Shown here piece after piece: positions 25,213 to 32,910 of a stretch of DNA of 64,000 nucleotides (positions within the stretch are counted from its first letter, which is position 1; every line of letters starts with the position of its first letter). Made by a program: the position numbers and the translations under genes. The stretch lies in contig CAAFZT010000054.1 in the NCBI GenBank assembly GCA_900767605.1, positions 1 to 64,000 of the forward strand. The letters are read 5' to 3'. The DNA is from Bacilli bacterium (GTDB lineage: Bacteria; Bacillota_I; Bacilli_A; RFN20; CAG-826). The notes below the pieces were generated by a model. That model worked only from the letters and a program-made list of their open reading frames with translations, searched no databases and was not told where the DNA came from.

Positions 25213-25911
25213 TTAGAGAGGCTTTTTTTGGATATCCGCCCAACTACGGGGGTAGCAGGGTTTGGTTGGATGAATTTTTTCGAAGAAATAATTGATGCGC
25301 TTTTCTCCACTTGGCATCACGAGTTCTTCTTTCTTTCTTAGGTGCAGGGCGAGGCGTTGTTCGGTGCCAAGAGCTTCGTGAAGTTCTTCTTCTCCACGAG
25401 GTCCTTTCATAGCAATGACAGTTCCATTGACTTTAACTAACGGGGCGCCTACTTCGAGAAGAATGCGTGTAGCGGCAAACCCGCGAGCCGTGACGATGTC
25501 GAAGCTTTCCCGCAACGTCTTTGCCTCTTCTACCCGTCCGACATAGAAACGGACATTGTTGAGTTCTAATTCTTTTTTGAGCTCTTCTAGGAAGAGGAAT
25601 TTCTTCTTGGTCGCATCCATTAAGGTGACGTGGCAAGAAGGGAAGGCAGTAGCAAAAACCATGCCTGGAAAACCTGCTCCCGACCCCATGTCCGCCACGG
25701 ATTTGCCGGCAAAGGAAGTTGTGAAGGCGGGGGTCAAGGAATCGAGGAAGTGCTTTTCGATGACTTCGGACTCTTCCGTAATCGAAGTGAGATTCATCTT
25801 TTCGTTCCATTCCGCGAGTAATTCCGCGTAGCGGTGGAATTTGGCTTCGAGGTCCGGATTTAGTTCCAAACCATGCTCGGAAGCGAATGCGAATAATTCG
25901 GCGTAAGTCAT
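25213..25911 (-). CDS. rsmG: 16S rRNA (guanine527-N7)-methyltransferase RsmG
   Basis: 232 residues. The SAM-binding motif SVADMGSGAGFPGMVFA is at about 69-85, following NLTSITEESEVIEKHFLDSL, the characteristic gidB/RsmG block. It methylates N7 of G527 of 16S rRNA; loss gives low-level streptomycin resistance in other bacteria. It overlaps mnmG by 4 bp (ATGA), the classic gidA-gidB order. Confidence 0.95.
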   Translation of the reverse strand: MTYAELFAFASEHGLELNPDLEAKFHRYAELLAEWNEKMNLTSITEESEVIEKHFLDSLTPAFTTSFAGKSVADMGSGAGFPGMVFATAFPSCHVTLMDATKKKFLFLEELKKELELNNVRFYVGRVEEAKTLRESFDIVTARGFAATRILLEVGAPLVKVNGTVIAMKGPRGEEELHEALGTEQRLALHLRKKEELVMPSGEKRINYFFEKIHPTKPCYPRSWADIQKKPL

Positions 25912-27785
25912 AGGCGTTTCTCCTTCTTGAGATAAAGGGCGAGGATCGTAATGTCCGCGGGATTAACTCCCGGAATGCGGCTTGCTTGTCCTAAATTGGC
26001 GGGGCGATATTTATCGAGTTTCTGCCTTGCTTCTAGGCGTAAGCCATCCATATGGATGTAATCCAAGTCAGGGCGTAATATCATAGCCTCTTCTTTGGAA
26101 AAATTCTTCGCCGCTTTTTCTTCTTTGGCAATATATCCTTCGTATTTGGCTTTGGTTTCTAACGCCAAAACGGATTCGTCATCAAAATCATAGGGTTCTA
26201 ATTCCGGCATTAAAGCCCGGATTCGGCGATATTGAAAACCGGGGCGTTTCAAAATATCCATGCCTTTTTTGCCATCTTTAGTGGGTGGAAATCCCTTTTC
26301 GGCAAAATAGGCATTCAAGCCGTCGCGATCGGAAATATTGCAGGTTTCCAAAAGATGGATTGCTTCATGGATTCGCTCGTACTTTTGCTTAAATTCCTCG
26401 TAACGGGTCTCGCTTAATAGGCCTAAATCGTGGCCATGTTCGCAGAGGCGTAAATCCGCGTTGTCGTGGCGAAGCAATAAACGATATTCGGCACGGGAAG
26501 AAAGCAAACGATAGGGTTCATCCGTTCCTTTGGTCACCAAATCATCGATCATGACTCCAATATAGGCTTCATTCCGCTTTAAGACAAACTTGTCCTGGCC
26601 ACGGATTGCTCTTGCGGCATTGATGCCGGCCATTAAGCCTAACCCTGCCGCTTCTTCGTATCCACTTGTACCACAAATTTGCCCCGCGATATAAAGACCA
26701 TCGTATTTTTTAATCTTCAATGTTTCATCGAATTCGAAGCTCTTCACGGCATCGTATTCAATTTGATAGGCCCACTTTAAGATTTCGGCGTGTTCTAATC
26801 CCGGCAAAGAATGGACCATCTCTTCTTGGATTTCGTGGGGCATGCCGGTAGAAAAGCCTTGAAGGTATATGGATTCGCCGTGTTCATATTCAGGTTCGAG
26901 GAACAATTGGTGGCGTTCCTTATCCGCGAAGCGATCGATTTTCGATTCAAAAGACGGGCAATAACGGGGGCCGATTCCTTGGATCACGCCATTGAAAACA
27001 GCACTGTCCTGCATGTGTTCTTTGACGATATCAATCGTTGGTTTTCCCGCGTAAATCAAATAACAAGGCAGTTGTTCCTCAAAGGGAATGAAATGCTTCG
27101 TGGAATAGGAAAACGCGAGTTTTTCATGGCTGCCCTCTTGGATTTCCCCTTTGGAAAAGTCAATGGTCGAGGCCTTTAAGCGAGGCGGAGTCCCCGTTTT
27201 AAGACGGATGAGCTCAATCCCCATTTTTTGTAAGGATTCCGATAATCCTTTCGAAGGCTTTTCTCCATCGGGTCCGCCTTCAAAAACATCGCGGCCCGAA
27301 ATAATTCGGCCGTTCATGTAGGTGCCCGTAGTTAAAATTACGGCTTTCGCATTTAAGGTCTTTTTAGAAGAAAGAACGACCCCGTATACGCGTTTATCAT
27401 CATAAAGAAGGTCTTTGACTTCTTCTTCAATGATGGTTAGATTTGGGGTTTGATCCAAAAGAGATTGGATGAAAGCGGGGTAGCCTTTTTTATCTTGTTG
27501 GGAGCGAAGACACTGAACGCCAGGGCCCTTGCCGGTATTGAGCATTTTCATCTGCAAAGGACGATGGTCCGCGGCAATGGCCATAAGGCCGCCGAGCGCA
27601 TCGATTTCGCGGACAACAATCCCCTTCGCGCTTCCCCCAATATGCGGGTTGCAGGGCATGTTGCCAATCATCTTGCGGTTCAAAGTGATGAGCAAGGTGC
27701 TCAAGCCAAGCATTGCAGAAGCGTGGCTTGCTTCAATTCCTGCGTGTCCGCCTCCAACCACGATGACGTCAAAATCGGTTTCCAT
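25908..27785 (-). CDS. mnmG: tRNA uridine-34 carboxymethylaminomethyl modification enzyme MnmG
   Basis: 625 residues, full length. FAD site VVVGGGHAGIEASHASAMLG at 8-27; the MnmG signatures GPRYCPSFESKI (about 271-282) and CGTSGYEEAAGLGLMAGINAARA (about 370-392) are present, and the C-terminal helical domain ends near ASRIPGVNPADI. With MnmE it installs cmnm5 at U34 of certain tRNAs. It starts 2 bp after the sufB stop and therefore probably lies on the suf transcript. Confidence 0.96.
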   Translation of the reverse strand: METDFDVIVVGGGHAGIEASHASAMLGLSTLLITLNRKMIGNMPCNPHIGGSAKGIVVREIDALGGLMAIAADHRPLQMKMLNTGKGPGVQCLRSQQDKKGYPAFIQSLLDQTPNLTIIEEEVKDLLYDDKRVYGVVLSSKKTLNAKAVILTTGTYMNGRIISGRDVFEGGPDGEKPSKGLSESLQKMGIELIRLKTGTPPRLKASTIDFSKGEIQEGSHEKLAFSYSTKHFIPFEEQLPCYLIYAGKPTIDIVKEHMQDSAVFNGVIQGIGPRYCPSFESKIDRFADKERHQLFLEPEYEHGESIYLQGFSTGMPHEIQEEMVHSLPGLEHAEILKWAYQIEYDAVKSFEFDETLKIKKYDGLYIAGQICGTSGYEEAAGLGLMAGINAARAIRGQDKFVLKRNEAYIGVMIDDLVTKGTDEPYRLLSSRAEYRLLLRHDNADLRLCEHGHDLGLLSETRYEEFKQKYERIHEAIHLLETCNISDRDGLNAYFAEKGFPPTKDGKKGMDILKRPGFQYRRIRALMPELEPYDFDDESVLALETKAKYEGYIAKEEKAAKNFSKEEAMILRPDLDYIHMDGLRLEARQKLDKYRPANLGQASRIPGVNPADITILALYLKKEKRL

Positions 27786-27787
27786 CT

Positions 27788-29203
27788 TTATCCAATGGAC
27801 CCTGCCATATCCATCTTAATGAGTTGATTGAGTTCTACCGCGTATTCCATCGGAAGTTCTTTAGCGAAAGGTTCAATAAAGCCCATAACGATCATCTGGG
27901 TCGCTTCTTTTTCGCTTAAACCGCGACTCATCAAATAGAAAAGCTGTTCTTGATCGATCTTAGAAACCGTGGCTTCGTGTTCGATATAAGAATCATCGTT
28001 TTGGATTTCGTTCTTGGGGTACGTATCCGATTTGGATTCATCATCCAAAATCAACGTATCGCATTCGATGTGCGATTTGGCTCCAATTGCCGAGGGCATC
28101 ATCCTAACGGTGCCACGGAAATTCGCGATCCCACCATGATGGACGACGGATTTGGAAACAATCGTCGAAGAGGTGTCTTTGCCAATATGAATCATACGGG
28201 CGCCTGAATCTTGGTACTGCCCTTTGTTGCCCACCGCGATCGTCACGGTAGATCCGCGAGAATGGTCGCCTTTTAAAATGCAGGCGGGGTATTTCATGGT
28301 CGTCATCGAACCGACGTTGCCATCCACCCATTCCATGAATCCGTTTTCTTCCACGCGGGCACGTTGAGTCACCAAATTCAAAATGTTGGTCGACCAGTTT
28401 TGAATGGTCGTATAACGGACGTGGGCCCCTTTGTTGACCACGATTTCTACCACACCCACATGGAGGGATTCCTTGTTGTAAGTCGGGGCGGTGCAGCCTT
28501 CCACGTAATGGATATCCGCGCCTTCGTCGGCGATAATTAACGTACGTTCGAATTGGCCCGTTTTTTGATTATTGATACGGAAATAAGACTGAAGGGGCTT
28601 ATCGAGTTTTACGCCCTTGGGAACATAGATAAAACTTCCTCCACTCCAGCAGGCTCCGTTTAACGCGCTGAATTTGCTGTCGGCAACAGGAATCACCGTC
28701 CCAAAATATTGCTTAAATAAATCAGGGAAAAGTTTTAACCCCATATCGCTAGAAAGGAAGATAACGCCTTTTTCCTGCAATTCGGAAAGCATGTTGTGAT
28801 AAACGACTTCCGATTCGTATTGGGTGGAGACACCAGAAAGGAATTTTTGTTCCGCTTCTGGAATCCCAAGGCGGTTGAAGGTGTTTTTAACGGTCTCGGG
28901 AATCTCATCCCAAGAGGAATGTTCTCCTTCCGCCACGCGGGTGAAATAGGTGTAGGAATCAAAATCGACGTTATCAAGGGAGGGGCCAAAATCTGGCATC
29001 GGCATCTTCAGAAACTGACGGTACGCCTTTAAACGGAATTCGAGCATCCATTCCGGTTCCCCTTTGGCTTTGGAAATCTCGCGAACGACGTTTTCGTTTA
29101 ACCCTTTTCCAGTGTTATAAATCGAAACGTCCTTATCGCGGAAACCGTATTGGTATTCTTCGTTTAGGATATCGCTGGGTGTTGGTTTTTTCTCATTCGC
29201 CAT
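27788..29203 (-). CDS. sufB: Fe-S cluster assembly scaffold subunit SufB
   Basis: 471 residues. Part of the SufBCD scaffold on which Fe-S clusters are built. Conserved blocks: YVPKGVKLDKPLQSYFRINNQ (around 193-213), YVEGCTAPTY near 240, and SRGSTVTIAVGNKGQYQDSGARM near 320-342, with the C-terminal LMSRGLSEKEATQMIVMGFIEPF. The CTAP cysteine is a likely cluster ligand. It overlaps sufU by 11 bp. Confidence 0.96.
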   Translation of the reverse strand: MANEKKPTPSDILNEEYQYGFRDKDVSIYNTGKGLNENVVREISKAKGEPEWMLEFRLKAYRQFLKMPMPDFGPSLDNVDFDSYTYFTRVAEGEHSSWDEIPETVKNTFNRLGIPEAEQKFLSGVSTQYESEVVYHNMLSELQEKGVIFLSSDMGLKLFPDLFKQYFGTVIPVADSKFSALNGACWSGGSFIYVPKGVKLDKPLQSYFRINNQKTGQFERTLIIADEGADIHYVEGCTAPTYNKESLHVGVVEIVVNKGAHVRYTTIQNWSTNILNLVTQRARVEENGFMEWVDGNVGSMTTMKYPACILKGDHSRGSTVTIAVGNKGQYQDSGARMIHIGKDTSSTIVSKSVVHHGGIANFRGTVRMMPSAIGAKSHIECDTLILDDESKSDTYPKNEIQNDDSYIEHEATVSKIDQEQLFYLMSRGLSEKEATQMIVMGFIEPFAKELPMEYAVELNQLIKMDMAGSIG

Positions 29204-29657
29204 GGTGCTTTGCCTCCTCTTCTTGGATCAATTTGGCAAAAGCATCCCAGCCAATGGTCGCGCAATGGATGCGGGAAGGCTGACGATGGGTGTTGGCAAA
29301 GCAAAGAGCTTCATCCAAAACGGAAGCATCGTATTCTTCCTGTCCCGTAATCATTTTGGTGTATTCCTCTTGGATTTTTTTGGCTTCTTCGTCTTTTTTG
29401 CCAATTAATAAATCGCAGAGGATATCCGTGGAAGCGGTAGAAATCGCGCAGGCGGTGCCATCCCAGCACGCATCGACGATCGTTCCATTTTCTTCCTTGA
29501 GCCAAACATCGATATCGTCGATGCAATTCACCGAGGAACTATGCGTGGAAAGATACCCATCTAGGCTGGAGGGCTTGGCCTTATGGCGCGGAGCGTTATA
29601 GTGGTCGATGATGATTTCCCGCATCATCATGGGATTGAGTTCAATTGAAGTAGGCAT
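29193..29657 (-). CDS. sufU: SufU sulfur-transfer protein (NifU/IscU-like, zinc type)
   Basis: 154 residues. Zinc-binding sulfurtransferase that takes persulfide sulfur from SufS. The three conserved cysteines occur in VNCIDDIDVWL (with Asp), GTACAISTAS and RIHCATIGWDAF, the Gram-positive SufU pattern. It overlaps sufS by 17 bp; the chosen ATG has GGAGGT about 10 nt upstream. A later in-frame ATG (29630) is possible. Confidence 0.94.
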   Translation of the reverse strand: MPTSIELNPMMMREIIIDHYNAPRHKAKPSSLDGYLSTHSSSVNCIDDIDVWLKEENGTIVDACWDGTACAISTASTDILCDLLIGKKDEEAKKIQEEYTKMITGQEEYDASVLDEALCFANTHRQPSRIHCATIGWDAFAKLIQEEEAKHHGE

Positions 29658-30873
29658 CTAAGAAATGACCTCCATTTTTAACGGCGTCGACGAGGGCGTC
29701 GATTTCTTGTTTGGTGGTGTAGAGATAAAACGAAGCGCGGACCGTGGCTACCGTCCCCAACAAGGAGGAAAGGATTTTGGCGCAGTGATTGCCCGAACGG
29801 CAGGCAATGCCACGACTATTAAGGTAAGTTGCCGCGTCTTGGGCAAAGACCCCGTTGATATTAAAGGTAACAATTCCCGCTTCGCTATCGGGATTATAAA
29901 TCGTGACTTTTCCGGTTTTTTGCAGTTCTTCGACTGCGTATTTTTTGAGTTCGCGTTCGTGCTTTTGAATGTTGTCTAGGCCGATGCTTTCCAAATATTC
30001 AACGGCGGGACGCAAGGCACAGATTTCAGCTAAAGGCTGAGTCCCGGCTTCAAAGCGCATCGGAGGTTCCAAGAAGGAGGCTTCCCCGCACATATCGAAT
30101 TTGACGTTCATACCACCACCCGTCATATAGGGCTGCGTCTGTTTTAACAAATCGTATTTGCCATAAAGAACGCCAACTCCGGTCGGGCCGCACATCTTAT
30201 GAGAACTAAACGCCAAGAAATCGCAATCGAGGTCTTGGACATCCATCTTCATGTGCGGAACGCATTGAGCACCATCAAGAATGAAGATGGCCCCATTTTC
30301 GTGAGCCACTTCCGCCAGCTCTTTCATCGGGGCGACGTAGCCTAAGACGTTGGTTACCCCAGCAATGCTAACGATTTTGGTTTTGGGGGAAATGACCTTT
30401 TTAAGGTTTTCTACCGTTAAGCGACCCTCTTTGGTCAAAGGGATGAAATTCACTTGGCAACCCGTTAGCTCGGCGACGCGGTACCACGGCAAAACATTGG
30501 AAGCGTGTTCGGCTTGGGTGATCAAGATTTCATCGTCGGGTCCGAGTTTTCTAGCGGCGTACCCGTAGGCGATGAGATTCATGCCGGCGGTATCTCCAGC
30601 TGTGAAAACCACTTCGGTGGGGTCGCAATGCAATAAATGGGCAACGGCTTTTCGGGTTCCAAGAACCTTTTGGTCCATGTTGTAGCAAAGGTCATAATCC
30701 CCGCGATGGGAATTGGCCGTTTCAAACGAATAGTAACGAACCGTTTCGTTGATCACGCAGTCGGGCTTAAACGTCGTGGAGGCGTTATCGAGCCAAACAA
30801 GAGGTTTCCCCTGCATTTGAATATGGTTTCGAAGCATTGGGAAATCGGAACGGATTTTATCGAGATCCAACAT
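29641..30873 (-). CDS. sufS: Cysteine desulfurase SufS
   Basis: 410 residues, class II PLP-dependent desulfurase. The PLP lysine is in AFSSHKMCGPTGVG (about 224-237), the His stacked on PLP in QAEHASNVLPW, and the catalytic cysteine in CRSGNHCAKILS near 362. It supplies sulfur to SufU. The ATG overlaps the sufD stop by one base (TAATG). Confidence 0.96.
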   Translation of the reverse strand: MLDLDKIRSDFPMLRNHIQMQGKPLVWLDNASTTFKPDCVINETVRYYSFETANSHRGDYDLCYNMDQKVLGTRKAVAHLLHCDPTEVVFTAGDTAGMNLIAYGYAARKLGPDDEILITQAEHASNVLPWYRVAELTGCQVNFIPLTKEGRLTVENLKKVISPKTKIVSIAGVTNVLGYVAPMKELAEVAHENGAIFILDGAQCVPHMKMDVQDLDCDFLAFSSHKMCGPTGVGVLYGKYDLLKQTQPYMTGGGMNVKFDMCGEASFLEPPMRFEAGTQPLAEICALRPAVEYLESIGLDNIQKHERELKKYAVEELQKTGKVTIYNPDSEAGIVTFNINGVFAQDAATYLNSRGIACRSGNHCAKILSSLLGTVATVRASFYLYTTKQEIDALVDAVKNGGHFLDAYFN

Positions 30874-31547
30874 TAGATTCCTCCTTCGATCGCCTCGTCG
30901 ATACGAGAACGATCCGCTTCATCAAAATAAGTTTCGATGGGTTTTAGATAACCCAAGGTAATGAGCCTACGGGCTTCTTTGGAGTCCAGCCCGCGGGACA
31001 TCAAATAGAACATATGGTCTTCGTTGAGTTTGCCAACAATCGCCGCGTGAGAAGCCGACACGTCATTCTCATCGATTTTTAAAATCGGAGAGCAACGGGC
31101 CAAGCAGCGAGGATCGAAAACAATGATTTTGGCCGCTTGTCGGGTTTTGGAAGCGCGAGCTCCATGCTGAATCTGGCTAACTCCGGTGAAAACCAGATGG
31201 CTTTCGTTTTCGCTGATGCCGTAATTTTCCATAACTCCCTCGGTATGCGGAGCCAAATGGAAACAGCTGGCTTCAATCGTCTTTTTATCGCTACCTTTGG
31301 ACAAAACGGCGCCATGGAATTCGCAAGAGGCGCCTTCTCCTTCTAGGAATACAGAAAGACGGAAAGTTCCACTTCCCTTCGAGAAGTCCGCTAAGGCGCC
31401 GATAAATTTGGCGTCCTTTGCAACGTGGACTTCGATATCCGTGGAAGGGAAGGATTCAAAACTCGCCATATTAAGGCGAAGTTCTTCCCCTTCTTTCACC
31501 GAATAGGAAGCGGCTTGAATATCTTGGTTGATTAAAGTCGTTTTCAT
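30873..31547 (-). CDS. sufD: Fe-S cluster assembly protein SufD (short form)
   Basis: 224 residues from the ATG at 31547, which overlaps the sufC stop in a TGATG arrangement. SufD is normally 300-430 residues; this one keeps the beta-helix core and the conserved C-terminal block (VSASHAAIVGKLNEDHMFYLMSRGLDSKEARRL) but has lost most of the N-terminal helical domain. It pairs with SufB in the SufB-C2-D scaffold. Confidence 0.92.
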   Translation of the reverse strand: MKTTLINQDIQAASYSVKEGEELRLNMASFESFPSTDIEVHVAKDAKFIGALADFSKGSGTFRLSVFLEGEGASCEFHGAVLSKGSDKKTIEASCFHLAPHTEGVMENYGISENESHLVFTGVSQIQHGARASKTRQAAKIIVFDPRCLARCSPILKIDENDVSASHAAIVGKLNEDHMFYLMSRGLDSKEARRLITLGYLKPIETYFDEADRSRIDEAIEGGI

Positions 31548-32368
31548 CAGATACCCGCTTTCTCTTTCGCGGCGCAAGCGCCGATGGAAACGTTATTCAT
31601 ACCCGGGTTTTCTTTTTCAATTTCAATGCCGAGTTCCCGTTTAATCCATTCATATCCTTCGCGGTCAATTCGTTCAATGAGAGTAGGATCGCCATTAACG
31701 CGAATGCGACCATTGATCATGATGGCTACGCGAGTGGGGTGAATCAAATCATATAAACGGGCATAGTGCGAGATGACAAGGAATCCACGTCCCTTGGCCT
31801 GCTCTTCTTCGATGGATTTGGCGACGATATTAATGGCGTCCACATCAAGACCCGAATCGATCTCATCTAGCAAAGCAAATTTCGGATCAAGCAATTTCAT
31901 TTGGAGGATTTCGTTCCGCTTCTTTTCGCCACCGCTGAACCCTTCGTTCAGGTTGCGGTTGCTCATCTCAAAGGGAATACCCGTTTCCTTATAAGCCTTC
32001 TGCAGTTTGGAATAGTATTCAAAAAGCGACATCGGCTTTTGACGCCGAGCATTCATAGCGGCCTTCAAAAAATCAGCGCTGTTCACCCCGGGAATTTCGC
32101 TGGGGTATTGGAAAGCAAGAAAAATGCCGGCTTTCGAACGTTGGTCAACGCTCATCGCCAAGACGTCTTGCCCATCCAAAGTAATGGATCCTTCCGTCAC
32201 ATGGTAATTGGGATTTCCCATGATCGCGGCGAGCAGCGTGCTCTTACCATGACCGTTGGGGCCAAGGAGGGCCAGGGTTTCGCCTTCGTTCAATTCGAGG
32301 TCGACCCCTTTCAATATTTCGTGGTCTTGGACCGATACATGTAAATTTTCAATTTTTAGCGTTGACAT
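31547..32368 (-). CDS. sufC: Fe-S cluster assembly ATPase SufC
   Basis: 273 residues from the ATG at 32368, with GGAGGTG at ideal spacing; a TTG five codons upstream is inside that site and unlikely. Walker A GPNGHGKSTLLAAIMG is near 32-47, signature-like EGFSGGEKKRNEILQM near 143-158, Walker B FALLDEIDSGLDVDAI near 164-179. It powers the SufBCD scaffold. First gene of the suf operon. Confidence 0.96.
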   Translation of the reverse strand: MSTLKIENLHVSVQDHEILKGVDLELNEGETLALLGPNGHGKSTLLAAIMGNPNYHVTEGSITLDGQDVLAMSVDQRSKAGIFLAFQYPSEIPGVNSADFLKAAMNARRQKPMSLFEYYSKLQKAYKETGIPFEMSNRNLNEGFSGGEKKRNEILQMKLLDPKFALLDEIDSGLDVDAINIVAKSIEEEQAKGRGFLVISHYARLYDLIHPTRVAIMINGRIRVNGDPTLIERIDREGYEWIKRELGIEIEKENPGMNNVSIGACAAKEKAGI

Positions 32369-32395
32369 AAAAAGCACCTCCAAAGGAGCCTGTCT

Positions 32396-32424
32396 ATTTT
32401 ATGCATCTAGGCATAGCCTATCAA
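32396..32424 (-). promoter_or_regulatory. suf operon promoter with an operator-like inverted repeat in the spacer
   Basis: -35 TTGATA (32419-32424), 17-bp spacer, -10 TAAAAT (32396-32401). The spacer and -35 edge hold TAGGC-ATA-GCCTA (32408-32420), a perfect 5-bp inverted repeat well placed for a repressor. Confidence 0.7.
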
Positions 32425-32843
32425 ACGAAACGATAACGTCAAACGTAAATTAAGCCCTCTTTCGCCCAAGAAACAGATTTGCCCGTGCCCTGTCGACAAT
32501 AAGCAAAATCCTCTTTTCTTAATGAAATCGAGTTCAAAATATAACTTTTAAACTATGAAAAGATAATTATATTTTGCTATACATTCACGTTCGGTATTTT
32601 TAAAAAAGAATCCGCGTTAATTTTCAATCCTTTCTTAATAATTAAGAATATAAGGAAGAATTTGACGTTTTCACTCTGCTTACATTTGTCATTTTCTTAT
32701 ACATTAAAATTAAACTTTGAATGAAGAAACGTTTTTTAACATAATCACGCAAAATTTGACCAATTTAGGCTGAGAACAAAACCATTCGATTCCTTCTTTT
32801 TACCCCTTAAGAAATAATCCCTCATCATCCCGAATTATTTTTA

Positions 32844-32870
32844 TTGCCTTGATACTCTTAAGAGTATAAA
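32844..32870 (+). promoter_or_regulatory. Promoter of the secreted lipoprotein pair with 16-bp palindrome
   Basis: ATACTCTTAAGAGTAT (32852-32867) is a perfect palindrome overlapping a -10 TATAAA (32865-32870). A -35 may be TATTGC (17-bp spacing) or TTGCCT (15-bp spacing). The palindrome is placed to be an operator. Confidence 0.55.
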
Positions 32871-32910
32871 CTTCAAAGGCTACGTTCAGACGAAGGAGGA
32901 ACGATTCCAC

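Larger units (their letters stand above)
32369..32910. other. Divergent AT-rich intergenic region between suf and the secreted foldase gene
   Basis: About 540 bp with no credible gene. It holds the suf promoter with an inverted repeat at its left edge (32396-32424) and the foldase promoter with a 16-bp palindrome at its right edge (32844-32870). The middle (32510-32800) is strongly AT-rich with A- and T-tracts, as expected for an upstream activating or bent-DNA region. No RNA gene was recognised. Confidence 0.6.

Noticed and set aside
23575..32383. parS sites near parAB
   Set aside because: No match to TGTTNCACGTGAAACA was found; CACGTG occurrences elsewhere (for example at about 9625 and 15047) lack the flanking TGTTNC/GAAACA bases.
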